A stretch of DNA of 64,000 bases from Paenibacillus sp. Soil522. GTDB lineage: Bacteria; Bacillota; Bacilli; Paenibacillales; Paenibacillaceae. The notes under the pieces were generated by a model. That model worked only from the letters and a program-made list of their open reading frames with translations. It made no database searches and was not told where the DNA came from. This document shows, piece after piece, positions 54,141 to 63,348 of the stretch. The position numbers and the translations under genes were made by a program. Every line of letters begins with the position of its first letter. The first letter of the stretch is position 1. The stretch is from positions 19,180-83,179 of the forward strand of contig NZ_LMRV01000035.1 of assembly GCF_001428245.1 (NCBI RefSeq), in the 5' to 3' direction.

Positions 54141-54992
54141 TTACGTCGTAAACCGTTTACGGAATTTCAGCGGAGGCATTCCCGTATGCGCTGCAAATAA
54201 TCTCGAGAAATGAGGCGTCTGCCGAAAGCCGGTATCCTCCGCGACCCGTGCAATCGTCCAGTCTGTCTTAATGAGCAGCAGCTTTGCCTGGTCGAGCCTG
54301 TAATAAAGCAAATATTGCTGCGGGGTGCAATCGAACACCTCAGTCATACAGCGCGTAATGTAGTTGGTGTGCAGCTGCAGCACATCGCTCAGCATCGTAT
54401 TGCTGATGGGACTGCGGTAATTCAGCTTCAAATAGGCAGCCGCCCGCTCCGCTACCGATACGGCTGCTTTAGCGGCATCCGAGCGCCAGCCCTCATCCAG
54501 CATTTGCAGCAAATGCAGAAACCGCTGCTGGCGATCCCAGAAAGCGCCATGCGACGAGCTTTTGGCCGCTTCATGCAGCTGCGCGAAGATGAGCTTCGCT
54601 TCTTCCGGATATGTCAGCTTCATTTGTTTCGGCAGACGGATGGCATAGGTATAATAGTCGCCTCTAAGCGAACCGCTTTGATTGCCGACCGTCTCCTCCC
54701 ATGCGCCCACCGTTTGAAAATGAATCCAGTCAAACACCGTTTCCTCCTCGCATGGACGGGTCGAATAATGCCAGCGGTCCGGCCGCAAGATAAGCACATC
54801 GCCCGGACCCAGCGTCCAACGGCGGTTATCCTCCGCTATATGCAGCGCTCCCTTATTCACGTACAACAAATCAAATACGCCTAGGTTCGTCCGATTCGGA
54901 TGCTCCTCGCCGGCGCGATAGGTTATTCGGTTTGATTCTATAAAAAATGGCAAAGGCGGTGAACGAAACGTAAGTAATAGCTCCTCTGACAA
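54141..54992 (-). CDS. AraC-family transcriptional regulator with cupin sensor domain
   Basis: 283 residues. N-terminal cupin-like ligand domain (LHIAEDNRRWTLGPGDVLILRPDRWH), helical linker, then the double HTH: PISNTMLSDVLQLHTNYITR and DWTIARVAEDTGFRQTPHFSR, ending GMPPLKFRKRF. The start is TTG after AAGGAGAG. Probably senses a sugar and regulates carbohydrate genes, but none adjoin it. Its upstream region holds the 40-bp hairpin repeats. Confidence 0.88.
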   Translation of the reverse strand: MSEELLLTFRSPPLPFFIESNRITYRAGEEHPNRTNLGVFDLLYVNKGALHIAEDNRRWTLGPGDVLILRPDRWHYSTRPCEEETVFDWIHFQTVGAWEETVGNQSGSLRGDYYTYAIRLPKQMKLTYPEEAKLIFAQLHEAAKSSSHGAFWDRQQRFLHLLQMLDEGWRSDAAKAAVSVAERAAAYLKLNYRSPISNTMLSDVLQLHTNYITRCMTEVFDCTPQQYLLYYRLDQAKLLLIKTDWTIARVAEDTGFRQTPHFSRLFAAHTGMPPLKFRKRFTT

Positions 54993-55010
54993 CCTAATCT
55001 CTCCTTATAC

Positions 55011-55111
55011 AAGTTTTGCGCAGCAAAACTTACTTCGTAAGCATCCGCTTAGTTTTGCGCAGCAAAACTTACTTCGAAAGCTCCGCTTCGTTTTGGCAGC
55101 AAAACCCGCTT
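55011..55111. repeat. About 40-bp hairpin repeat, 2.5 copies
   Basis: Two near-identical units, 55011-55050 and 55051-55088, and a shorter third to 55111. Each contains GTTTTGC-gca-GCAAAAC, a perfect 7-bp hairpin, then TTACTTCG and TCCGCTT. An overlapping 82-codon frame is only a read through of the repeats. Confidence 0.8.
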
Positions 55112-55184
55112 CCCCATGTGTAAATATGCAAAAATGACTACTGCCCATGTTACTTGAAAACCGTTTCATTTGTCTATAACAAAA

Positions 55185-55235
55185 CGGAGCCCCCACCATT
55201 TTCGCATCCGGAAAATGATTGGGGGCTATGCAATC
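55185..55235 (-). terminator. Terminator of the Fur-box operon
   Basis: Minus-strand AGCCCCCAATCATTTTCC and GAAAATGGTGGGGGCT form a long stem, followed by CCGTTTTGTT. Confidence 0.8.
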
Positions 55236-55256
55236 TCTATCATAGTATGGCATTCC

Positions 55257-55970
55257 TTACATCACTAGCTGTACCGACGACCCGGGATTGACCTTGAACA
55301 CATCCGCCTCCGGCAGCAAGCTTTTGATTAAATACATATAATCATATGAACGTTCGAGCGACGCCTCATCTGGCACAAAGACCGTTCGCCTGCCACTCTG
55401 CAGCGACAGCACCTCGATACGGGCCGGAAGCTTCTCGAAGGCATTCATGCAAAATACCGACGTCATATGGAACAATAAATCAAGCGCATCCTGATCCGTA
55501 TCGACAGCTAGCTTCTGCACGATATAATCATCAGCGGCGCCTTCATTATCGGCAGAAATCAAATGAAAGATTTGCGATATTTCCAAATCGAGCTCATCCA
55601 CATAGGTCGTCATCTGCTCATAGAAAACGATCGGCATGCCCGGACATGAGCCATCAAGCAAAAAAGCCGTCAAATGCGCCTTTACCAACTGCTTCATTTG
55701 CAAATAATGCTCATCCGAATGAAATTTATAATTGCGGTTCGTCCACCAATGTTCAACAGAAGCCTCTATCGCTTCTTGCGTTCGAGCCTCTTCCGGAAGC
55801 CTATAATAATCATTTACGCTGTGGCTGGCCGCGAATTGGACCATTTGCCGCCAGTTTACGCCGCGCTCCCGCTTGCGGCCCGATTTCATTTTTGCGAATC
55901 GTTCGGGGCAGCGCAGCAGCTCCTCCAGCTTATAATCTTCAATTCTTAACACCGTTGGTATTTGCTCCAT
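55257..55970 (-). CDS. PD-(D/E)XK-nuclease-like protein of unknown function
   Basis: 237 residues. The opening YKLEELLRCPERFAKMK resembles the start of RecB/Cas4-like PDDEXK_1 domains (L..ll.CP.rFk), and an all-helical middle and YIVQKLAVDTDQDALDLLFHM strand-helix follow as in that fold. A full D...ExK active site is not evident, so the protein may be inactive or misassigned. It is the last gene of an operon with flavodoxin (26 bases upstream) and a propeller-like protein under Fur boxes. Ribosome site weak (GGGTG). Function unknown. Confidence 0.65.
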   Translation of the reverse strand: MEQIPTVLRIEDYKLEELLRCPERFAKMKSGRKRERGVNWRQMVQFAASHSVNDYYRLPEEARTQEAIEASVEHWWTNRNYKFHSDEHYLQMKQLVKAHLTAFLLDGSCPGMPIVFYEQMTTYVDELDLEISQIFHLISADNEGAADDYIVQKLAVDTDQDALDLLFHMTSVFCMNAFEKLPARIEVLSLQSGRRTVFVPDEASLERSYDYMYLIKSLLPEADVFKVNPGSSVQLVM

Positions 55971-55996
55971 TGCACCCGGCCGCCCTTCTCGCTGAA

Positions 55997-56449
55997 TTAC
56001 CCGGCAACCGCTGTAAGGCCCACAATTTGACGCCCTAAGCCTCTGCCTTGCTCTTTTTCATCCTCAGACGGATTGTACTCGAACTTGATGCAATCACCCG
56101 CAATCTCCGCACCAAGCTCCTTCAGCTTCACTTCAATCGTATCGACCGCGCCGCAAAAAATCGGATACGACGTGTCACCCGAACCAAATACAGCTGCTTT
56201 CTTGCCGCTTAGATCAAGCGAATCCATCGCTTCGAAAAAATCGATAAACTCATCCGGCAGCTCGCCGTCTCCCCATGTGTACGCGCCAATGATAATACCA
56301 TCATAATCATTAAGCTCATCCGCGCGCGCATCGAAGACTTCCTTCGACACGACCTCCGCGCCTGCTTCCTTCGCACCCTCTACAATGGCTTCTGCCATTT
56401 CTTCCGTATTTCCCGTCATGCTTGCATACACTACAAGTATTTTCGGCAC
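55997..56449 (-). CDS. Flavodoxin
   Basis: 150 residues. FMN phosphate loop YASMTGNTEEMAE, the 60s loop AYTWGDGELPDEF and 90s loop GSGDTSYPIFCGAVD. Replaces ferredoxin as electron carrier, typically when iron is scarce, which agrees with Fur boxes upstream of the operon. The GTG start follows GGAGGAATGACAG. It could also serve the partner proteins in the operon or a radical SAM enzyme. Confidence 0.94.
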   Translation of the reverse strand: MPKILVVYASMTGNTEEMAEAIVEGAKEAGAEVVSKEVFDARADELNDYDGIIIGAYTWGDGELPDEFIDFFEAMDSLDLSGKKAAVFGSGDTSYPIFCGAVDTIEVKLKELGAEIAGDCIKFEYNPSEDEKEQGRGLGRQIVGLTAVAG

Positions 56450-56482
56450 CTGTCATTCCTCCGCTTCTTGCTTTGTATTTAT

Positions 56483-57283
56483 TTAGACGTTAACCGTTTG
56501 AATGCCTTGAAACAGCGTTGCCATATATAAGCTGCCGCCCTGCATGTCGATATCCGTTACCGGACAGCCAAGCTTTACCGAAAGCAGTGTGACTTGATTG
56601 CAAAGGTAAGCGAGCTGGAAAAGTCCGCGATCCGTACACGCATAAATATCATTGCCCTGGGCCAGCACGGAAAAAATAAACGGCTTACCGAAGCGGATCC
56701 GGTCAAATCTCCCTTTCTTATCGCCAATGAGCAGTTCCCCTTGATCGCTCGTTCCGATCAAATGGCCTCTGAACACCGCTAAGCTTGTGATGCTTGTTTC
56801 CAGCTCGAAATGAGCCCAATCATCCATAAAGCGATCATAAAGCGAGATCCCGCTCTCATGCGCGATGATCAAATATTGTGGCAAGTTAATAAAATCGTAT
56901 ACCCGTTTATCGTTGCAAGCGATCTGCTCCCATCGGGAGCTTGATTTGGACCAGAGTCCATATTCCGTTGCTGCGTAGCTGGTTCCGCCGATTTTACGAT
57001 ATTGATAGCATGGAATCGTTAAGCCGTCATTGTCCCATGCTTCACCATTCCATTCGTATAAGCCGTTGTTCGTGCAGGCATGCAGCAATTCATGCTGCAG
57101 CTGCAGCCGGTTCACGTTGATCAGATCTTCCATTCCCTGATCGAGCTTCTCCCATTTACCATCCGCATCGATTTGATAAATACCGTGGCCGACTGAAGCC
57201 GCAAACAAGCAGTCCGGTCCTGCCTTTACCGATGAGAAAGGAAAGAGCAGCCAATTCCAAGGCTTGCTTGTTTCAGTCTGCAT
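56483..57283 (-). CDS. Beta-propeller-like protein, first gene of a Fur-box operon
   Basis: 266 residues without signal peptide. Repeating ~40-residue units of the form (L)xAxxxxGLYxWxxxxW (e.g. LLHACTNNGLYEWNGEAW, SYAATEYGLWSKSSSRW, DIYACTDRGLFQL), typical of a six- or seven-bladed propeller such as ligand- or protein-binding scaffolds. No catalytic motif. The start at 57283 follows GGAGTGAGAG; the ATG at 57340 is less likely. Two Fur-type boxes lie 110-155 bases upstream. Role unknown; iron-limitation expression inferred. Confidence 0.75.
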   Translation of the reverse strand: MQTETSKPWNWLLFPFSSVKAGPDCLFAASVGHGIYQIDADGKWEKLDQGMEDLINVNRLQLQHELLHACTNNGLYEWNGEAWDNDGLTIPCYQYRKIGGTSYAATEYGLWSKSSSRWEQIACNDKRVYDFINLPQYLIIAHESGISLYDRFMDDWAHFELETSITSLAVFRGHLIGTSDQGELLIGDKKGRFDRIRFGKPFIFSVLAQGNDIYACTDRGLFQLAYLCNQVTLLSVKLGCPVTDIDMQGGSLYMATLFQGIQTVNV

Positions 57284-57395
57284 AACTCTCACTCCTTCTA
57301 AAAATATTGCATTTGTTGTTATGACCATCCCATCATGCAAGCCCGCATGCCCTGCATCCCTCTATATGTGAATATGTATTTTCACTTGAACATAG

Positions 57396-57437
57396 TGATA
57401 ATGATTATCACTTTCGTATATATGATAACCATTCTCA
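57396..57437 (-). promoter_or_regulatory. Two Fur-type boxes
   Basis: TGATAATGATTATCA (57396-57410) is a perfect 7-1-7 Fur box; TGATAACCATTCTCA (57423-57437) matches 13 of 15. They lie upstream of the propeller/flavodoxin operon in a spot that would cover its promoter. Confidence 0.85.
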
Positions 57438-57440
57438 ACG

Positions 57441-57818
57441 ATTATGTCAATTCATTAATTTATTTAATCATTCGATCATCATCCCGTTCTCTTCTATAAC
57501 TGTTAGACTAATAAAACGAGCAAAATAAGAGCCCCATCCAAATCAGCTCAAGCGAGCGGCATGATTTGCAGGAAAAACTCCTGTTAATTTGACTCCTTTA
57601 CGCTCCACAGTTTCATTTAGCTGGAAATTCTCCATGTAATCTGGAGAAAGCCGCCGCTCAAACGGTTTATGACGTAAATTAGAGGGAGAAATTCCTGATA
57701 AATAAAGTACAGACCACTACGAAAACAAAATAGATGGAGCTTTTCCTGTTATCTGATGTGATGCCTGGCAGATCAAGGACCTGCCCTTAATCTGCCGTTA
57801 TTCGCTAGTTTTCCATTA
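57441..57818. other. Intergenic region with short dispersed repeats
   Basis: Nearly 380 bases with no gene. A degenerate motif, GARAWWTCCTGTTAAT-like, occurs three times (57571, 57687, 57738). These resemble the noncoding repeats of the 24.5 kb region. Confidence 0.45.
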
Positions 57819-58409
57819 TTAAAGCGGAAGCTGTATTTGCAGCTTGAACCGTATTCGGAGCTGATTTTTCTCGAACAGGACGTCCCTTACGCTCAAAACG
57901 TCCTGCGCAGGCAAATCAAGCGGAATAATGACCGTCTCCAGCAGGCCGACCGGCAAAGCCATTTCCTTCACGGACAGCGACTGCGGCCTAAGCGCAATGT
58001 TCGGTGGCTGCCACTCCAGCAAATATACGGCATCAAGCTCGGCAGGAATACGATCCTTATAGGTAACGTTCATGCGCGCAATCAGCTTATCGTCTTCCAG
58101 CTCGAATACGGCGCCGTCCAGACGGAGATCCTTCGCAAGCTCTAAGGAAGACCCGCCCGCTCCCCGGCTTGCATATTCGCTGTTCAAATGTTTTTTAATC
58201 AAATCGTTAATGTCGGCTTCCGACAGGACGAGCTCCGCCTTTAATTTTTTAACCATATCCAGCGCCTTCGCTTTCACATCCATAGGCGCGTAGCGCAGGT
58301 CAAGCTGCTCGTCCGGGGCCATATAGGACAGCAGCCACCAGACCGCACCTCCTAGCAGCAAAACCATAACGATGAGTACCGCCAGCAGTCTTTTCAGCAA
58401 TTTCACCAT
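57819..58409 (-). CDS. YpmS-like (DUF2140-type) membrane-anchored protein
   Basis: 196 residues: one N-terminal membrane helix (LLAVLIVMVLLLGGAVWWLL), then an extracytoplasmic domain of paired amphipathic strands with LVLSEADINDLIKKHL and VRDVLFEKNQLRIRFKLQ. Resembles the YpmS/DUF2140 group, whose function is unknown. Start chosen at ATG 58409 after GGGGGAG; the longer frame to 58484 has no site. Confidence 0.75.
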   Translation of the reverse strand: MVKLLKRLLAVLIVMVLLLGGAVWWLLSYMAPDEQLDLRYAPMDVKAKALDMVKKLKAELVLSEADINDLIKKHLNSEYASRGAGGSSLELAKDLRLDGAVFELEDDKLIARMNVTYKDRIPAELDAVYLLEWQPPNIALRPQSLSVKEMALPVGLLETVIIPLDLPAQDVLSVRDVLFEKNQLRIRFKLQIQLPL

Positions 58410-58529
58410 TCTACTCCCCCTATGAGATCGTATGAAACCATTTTCCAATACGTCAACACGCGATGATAGTGCTATAATGATCAAATAATCTATACCGCTG
58501 ATTAAGGAAAGCCGAAAGGATGGACACCC

Positions 58530-59798
58530 ATGAACACGAACAACATACCGTTACACCGCATCGGGCTTGAAGAAATCGTTCAAGCGCAAATGCATTTAAA
58601 GGATGTCATTACGCGTACACCGCTCCAGCATAACCGTGTGCTGTCCGAGCGTTACAACTGTAATGTACTGCTGAAACGAGAGGATTTGCAAGTTGTTCGC
58701 TCGTTCAAAATACGCGGCGCCTATCATTTGATGCGTTCCCTGGCGCCGGAGACGTTAGATAAGGGCGTTGTATGCGCAAGCGCCGGCAACCATGCGCAAG
58801 GCGTAGCTTATTCCTGCCGGACGCTCGGAATCCCCGGCAAAATTTACATGCCGAGCACGACGCCGCGCCAAAAGGTATCGCAGGTCAGCTTCTTCGGCGG
58901 ATCTCATGTGGAGGTCATCTTAACGGGCGACACCTTCGATGATGCCTATGCGGAGGCTGTCGCTGAGAGCAGTCGCAGCGGAATGGCCTTTATTCATCCC
59001 TTCGACGATCCAAAGATCATCGCAGGAAACGGAACCATCGGCCAAGAATTTATGGAAGCGGCTGAATCCGCTCCCGACTTCGTCTTCGTAACTGTCGGCG
59101 GCGGCGGCCTGGCTGCCGGAGTTTCCACCTATGTTAAAATCGTCTCTCCCGCAACGAAGGTAATCGGCGTTGAGCCGGAGGGCGCAAAGTCGCTGATAGC
59201 CTCGCTTAATGCGGGCGAAGTTACGCCCCTTGACCAAATCGACAAATTCGTAGACGGCGCTGCTGTGAAGCGTGTCGGCGATTTGACGTTTGAGATTTGC
59301 AGAGATTTGCTCGACGATGTTATTGCCGTACCTGAAGGAAAAGTGTGTACAACGATGCTGGATTTGTACAATGAGAATGCTATCGTAGCCGAGCCGGCAG
59401 GCGCGCTGCCGATTGCCGCGCTTGACGCCTACCGCGATCAGATCCAAGGCAAGACCGTCGTCTGCGTCGTGAGCGGCGGCAACAACGATGTCGATCGGAT
59501 GCAGGAAATTAAAGAGCGCTCGCTCATCTATGAGGGCTATAAGCATTATTTTATGGTAAGCTTTCCTCAACGTGCCGGAGCGCTGCGGGAATTTCTCGAC
59601 CAGGTGCTCGGACCAAACGATGACATTACCCGCTTCGAATATACGAAAAAATCGAACAAGGACAACGGCCCCGCATTAGTTGGCATTGAGCTCAAGCACC
59701 GGGAGGATTACGATCCGCTCGTTGAACGCATGACCAAGAAGGGCTTTCAATTTCTTGAACTGAACAAGGACCCCGTCCTGTTTAACTTGTTGATTTGA
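58530..59798 (+). CDS. ilvA: Threonine ammonia-lyase (biosynthetic)
   Basis: 422 residues, exactly the B. subtilis IlvA size class. PLP Lys in VVRSFKIRGAYHLM, SAGNHAQGVA, PLP-phosphate loop VGGGGLAAG and SGGNND. The C-terminal ~90 residues are one ACT-like regulatory domain (FPQRAGALREFLDQVLG), shorter than the E. coli enzyme's two. Makes 2-oxobutanoate from threonine for isoleucine. AAGGATGG before ATG. No T-box leader: only ~45 bases separate it from the divergent gene. Confidence 0.94.
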   Translation: MNTNNIPLHRIGLEEIVQAQMHLKDVITRTPLQHNRVLSERYNCNVLLKREDLQVVRSFKIRGAYHLMRSLAPETLDKGVVCASAGNHAQGVAYSCRTLGIPGKIYMPSTTPRQKVSQVSFFGGSHVEVILTGDTFDDAYAEAVAESSRSGMAFIHPFDDPKIIAGNGTIGQEFMEAAESAPDFVFVTVGGGGLAAGVSTYVKIVSPATKVIGVEPEGAKSLIASLNAGEVTPLDQIDKFVDGAAVKRVGDLTFEICRDLLDDVIAVPEGKVCTTMLDLYNENAIVAEPAGALPIAALDAYRDQIQGKTVVCVVSGGNNDVDRMQEIKERSLIYEGYKHYFMVSFPQRAGALREFLDQVLGPNDDITRFEYTKKSNKDNGPALVGIELKHREDYDPLVERMTKKGFQFLELNKDPVLFNLLI

Positions 59799-59805
59799 GT
59801 ATACA

Positions 59806-59848
59806 AATCGCCCCGCTTCCAACTACTGGAAACGGGGCGATTTGTTTT
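59806..59848. terminator. Convergent bidirectional terminator
   Basis: CAAATCGCCCCGCTTCCA and TGGAAACGGGGCGATTTG around a 5-base loop, between convergent ilvA and the aldo/keto reductase; TTTT follows on the plus side. Confidence 0.9.
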
Positions 59849-60833
59849 ACCAGGCGTAAGCGCGGGGTGCGTCTCCGCCAGGACCCGGGAATATTTCGTC
59901 GATGCGCTTCAGCGCCGATTCGTCCAAGGAGATCTCGATTGCGCGAAGCGAGCGCTCGAACTGATCCTGCGTACGTACGCCGATAATCGGAGCCGTTACA
60001 GCCGGGTTGCCAAGCAGCCATGCGAGCGATACAAGATCCTCCGGCTCGCCAAGTTCATCGCAGAACGCCGCGTAAGCATCCAGCTGATCACGGCGCTGCT
60101 CCAGCCGTTTCGAATCGCCGCTGCGGCGGCCTCCGTCCTTGCGGCGGTGGTTGCCCGCAAGCAAGCCGCCATCAAGCGGGCTCCACGGAATAACGCCAAG
60201 ACCTAACGCCTGTGAAGCCGGCAGTACCTCAAGCTCCGGCAAACGGCACAGCAAATTGTATTTATGCTGCTCGGACACAAGCCCGATTGAACCTCTAGCC
60301 TTCGCTTCACCCTGCGCGACCGCAATATCCCAGCCGGCAAAGTTGCTTGAGCCTATGTAGCCGATCTTGCCTTGCGATACTGCCGTCTCGAATGATCCCC
60401 ACAGCTCGCTCCAGTTGACGCTGCGATCCACGTGATGCATTTGATACAGCTCAATATGGTCAGTCTGAAGGCGCTTAAGTGAGCCTTCCAAATGTCTGCG
60501 AATTTTATAAGCGGATAAGCCCGCATCACGGTTAGGACCGTCATGAGCATCATGCATATCGCCATATACTTTAGTAGCAAGTACGGTACGCTCGCGGCGC
60601 CCGCCGCCCTTTTGAAACCATTTTCCGATGATTTCTTCCGTACGTCCTGCATTTTCGCCCCATCCATAAATGTTTGCGGTATCGATAAAATTAATGCCTG
60701 CATCCAATGCTGCATCTAAAATACGAAATGATTCCCTCTCGTCGGTGTCCACGCCAAAATTCATCGTACCCAGACATAATCGGCTTACTCGTAAACCTGA
60801 TCTTCCCAATTTCGTGAATTGCACGTTAATCAT
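59847..60833 (-). CDS. Aldo/keto reductase
   Basis: 328 residues. Catalytic tetrad: Asp in FIDTANIYG, Tyr in NIYGWGENA, Lys in VLATKVYG and His in YQMHHVDRS; cofactor segment PIIGVRTQDQFERSL. NADPH-dependent reductase of the YhdN/YccK kind; substrate unknown. GAAGGAG before ATG. Single-gene unit convergent with ilvA. Confidence 0.92.
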   Translation of the reverse strand: MINVQFTKLGRSGLRVSRLCLGTMNFGVDTDERESFRILDAALDAGINFIDTANIYGWGENAGRTEEIIGKWFQKGGGRRERTVLATKVYGDMHDAHDGPNRDAGLSAYKIRRHLEGSLKRLQTDHIELYQMHHVDRSVNWSELWGSFETAVSQGKIGYIGSSNFAGWDIAVAQGEAKARGSIGLVSEQHKYNLLCRLPELEVLPASQALGLGVIPWSPLDGGLLAGNHRRKDGGRRSGDSKRLEQRRDQLDAYAAFCDELGEPEDLVSLAWLLGNPAVTAPIIGVRTQDQFERSLRAIEISLDESALKRIDEIFPGPGGDAPRAYAW

Positions 60834-60957
60834 CGCTCCTTCAATTTTGAAATAGGATGGATTACGAATCCATTATACAAAAATTATACAAAGTAACCAA
60901 ACTGCGTTCACGTTCGCATGACAAAAGTCCGCTAAACTATCGGCAGGAGGTGTACCT

Positions 60958-62121
60958 ATGATAAGATTCGAAAATAATTCACAGCCGAAATTGTTAATTT
61001 TGTACGCATCTTACGGAGAAGGTCACCTGCAGGTAGCCCGCGCGATTAAGGGAGCGCTTGAGGAACTCGGCAATTATCGCACCGTAATGGTGGATCTAAT
61101 GGCAGAGTCACATCCATGGCTAAACGAGGTTACACGGCGCTTTTACTTAAAAAGCTACACGCATATGCCCTCGCTCTACGGCTGGATGTACGATTTCACA
61201 AGGCTGATGAAGCATGACTCGTTGTTTGGCGGCTTGCTTCATTCCTTTGGAAGAGACAAAATCAGACGTATTCTCGCAATTGAGCAGCCGGATATCGTCG
61301 TGCATACCTTTCCGAGCTTCGCACTGCCGGAGCTTAAACGGCGCAAGGACTACCACCCGCCCTCCTATGCCGTTATAACCGATTTCGACCTGCATCGCCG
61401 CTGGGTACATCCGAGCATTGAGCGCTACTACGTCGCAACCGAGGATTTGAAGCTTGAGCTCACGCATCTCGGCATACCGGATAGCGATATTCAAGTGAGC
61501 GGCATTCCGCTCAAGCGCGGCTTCCGCACGGCTGCGGCCACAAGCGAGCTCTACAAACGCTATAAACTAAGGCCCGATCAACCCGTCGTCCTCATCATGG
61601 CGGGCGCGCAAGGCGTTATGCCAGACGTTCCCCAAATCTGCAGCGGCCTGCTGAATGATGATAAGGTGCAGGTCGCGCTCGTTTGCGGACGCAATCTGCT
61701 CATGAAGGATACCATCGAAAAACAATTCCAAGCCCACAAAGGCGCTTCGCGCCTGCACGTCTATGGCTACATTGAACAAATCCATGAGCTGATGGCACTC
61801 TCTGATTGCCTCATAACCAAGCCCGGCGGCGTCACGCTCTCCGAAGCTATCGCTGCAGAGCTGCCTGTCTTCATTTACCGGCCTGTTCCCGGTCAAGAAA
61901 AGCAAAATGCGCTGTATCTCGAATCCAAAGGTGCAGCTATCATAGCCAATGAGGCGAATGAGCTGACGGAACATATTTTGAAACTCGTTCATGATCCGTT
62001 ACGTCTTACTATTAGCAAGCTATGTATCAAGCAGCTTCAATCCGCGCAAACGGCAGCGGACAGCATTGTTTTGGATATTTTATCCAATTTGCGTATAATG
62101 GAGAAAGCATCAACTCTATAA
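60958..62121 (+). CDS. ugtP: Diacylglycerol glucosyltransferase (UgtP/MGDG-synthase family)
   Basis: 387 residues, GT28 of the MurG-like fold. N-terminal ASYGEGHLQVARAIKGAL, then VITDFDLHRRWVHPSIERYYV and the UDP-sugar region LITKPGGVTLSEAIAAELPVF with GQEKQNALYL. Makes glucosyl-diacylglycerols, the membrane anchor for LTA. An LtaA-like MFS gene follows 18 bases after the stop, as in the S. aureus ypfP-ltaA pair, supporting this. Paralogues of this family exist in Paenibacillus, so the exact sugar acceptor is not certain. GGAGG site. Confidence 0.85.
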   Translation: MIRFENNSQPKLLILYASYGEGHLQVARAIKGALEELGNYRTVMVDLMAESHPWLNEVTRRFYLKSYTHMPSLYGWMYDFTRLMKHDSLFGGLLHSFGRDKIRRILAIEQPDIVVHTFPSFALPELKRRKDYHPPSYAVITDFDLHRRWVHPSIERYYVATEDLKLELTHLGIPDSDIQVSGIPLKRGFRTAAATSELYKRYKLRPDQPVVLIMAGAQGVMPDVPQICSGLLNDDKVQVALVCGRNLLMKDTIEKQFQAHKGASRLHVYGYIEQIHELMALSDCLITKPGGVTLSEAIAAELPVFIYRPVPGQEKQNALYLESKGAAIIANEANELTEHILKLVHDPLRLTISKLCIKQLQSAQTAADSIVLDILSNLRIMEKASTL

Positions 62122-62139
62122 ATAGTTAGGAGCCTGTCC

Positions 62140-63333
62140 GTGCGTACTAATCAGAACGGTTGGTTTGGAGCGGAGATGCGCCTCATCTCCGTTATTTTGT
62201 TCGTTGTTGAATTTGTAAGAGGCGCTGTGCTCGTCAGCTTACTGCCGATTTATGGCGCCAAAACATTAGGGCTCGCACCCGACGTTATCGGAGCGGCCAT
62301 TTCTGCACACTATATAACCGATACGCTGCTTAAAATAGCCATCGGCTATTTGTTAGACCGCTTTTCTATCCGTATCGTTGTGCAAGCAGGGCTGATTATA
62401 TCCCTTATCGGCGTTTATTTGCTGCAATTTGCGGAGCTGCCATGGATGTTCATCGGAGCAGCAGCCTTATACGGCATCGGTATGTCGCCGATTTGGATCG
62501 CTTGCCTGACGAAGGTGACCGAGCAGCAGCGCGCAACCCAAATGGGAACGCTGTACACCATTTGGATGGCTGGAATTGGCGGCGGCCCGATTGTTTGTAA
62601 TATTTTGCTCGATTTCAGCGTATCGTTTACGTACAAGCTGCTCGTCAGCATGTCCGTCGCTGCATGCCTGTTAACGCTCTTCATGAGCAAAGAGAGAGCT
62701 AATACGCCGAATCGAATGCCGCTTCGCAAGCAGCTTACCATCCTTAAAGAGCAGCTTAGCCAGATGAGGCTATTGCTTCCGGGAATGATATTGCAAACGA
62801 TGGGCGCAAGCATGCTGGTGCCGATTTTACCGGGCTTCGCGGAGAAGGAGCTTGGATTCTCAGGCACGCAGTACTCGATTCTCCTTACGGCCGGAGGCCT
62901 TTGCGCTGCTGCCGGGCTCATTCCGATGGGCAAGCTGTCCGATAAGTTTGGCGGCAAAAAATGGTTTCTCGCAGTCGGCTTCGGCGTGTTCGCGCTTGGC
63001 TTATACACGCTGGCTTCAGGTCTGACGTTCTGGTATTGTTTACTTATAGCGGTTGCTCTTGGATTGTCTTACTCCGCTATTTTACCCGCATGGAATGCGC
63101 TGCTCGCCGCCTATGTTCCGCCAAGGCAAGAGGGGCTTGGCTGGGGCCTATTATCCACCGTTGAAGGAATCGGGGTTATGGTCGGTCCGGCTGCTGGCGG
63201 TTTGCTGGCCGCTTGGAACGGAGAGGCATCCGTCTTCTGGATTAGCGCCATTCTGTTTGGAATGATCGGAATTTTTTATTTATGGTTCCCTTTCCATGCG
63301 TTTGCTATAAATGAACAAGCTACAAATAAGTAG
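62140..63333 (+). CDS. MFS transporter, LtaA-like glycolipid flippase candidate
   Basis: 397 residues with 12 membrane helices. MFS loop motif GYLLDRFSIRIV after helix 2 and its repeat GKLSDKFGGKKW between helices 8 and 9. The GTG start follows GGAG. Placement right after the glucosyltransferase suggests it flips glycosyl-diacylglycerol, as S. aureus LtaA does; by sequence alone it could be another efflux MFS. Confidence 0.85.
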   Translation: MRTNQNGWFGAEMRLISVILFVVEFVRGAVLVSLLPIYGAKTLGLAPDVIGAAISAHYITDTLLKIAIGYLLDRFSIRIVVQAGLIISLIGVYLLQFAELPWMFIGAAALYGIGMSPIWIACLTKVTEQQRATQMGTLYTIWMAGIGGGPIVCNILLDFSVSFTYKLLVSMSVAACLLTLFMSKERANTPNRMPLRKQLTILKEQLSQMRLLLPGMILQTMGASMLVPILPGFAEKELGFSGTQYSILLTAGGLCAAAGLIPMGKLSDKFGGKKWFLAVGFGVFALGLYTLASGLTFWYCLLIAVALGLSYSAILPAWNALLAAYVPPRQEGLGWGLLSTVEGIGVMVGPAAGGLLAAWNGEASVFWISAILFGMIGIFYLWFPFHAFAINEQATNK

Positions 63334-63348
63334 AACGGGGTTAAATTT

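Noticed and set aside
55005..55253. 82-codon minus-strand frame with repeated RSKFCCAKL
   Set aside because: It only reads through the hairpin repeats and the terminator stem, has no ribosome site and no natural composition.
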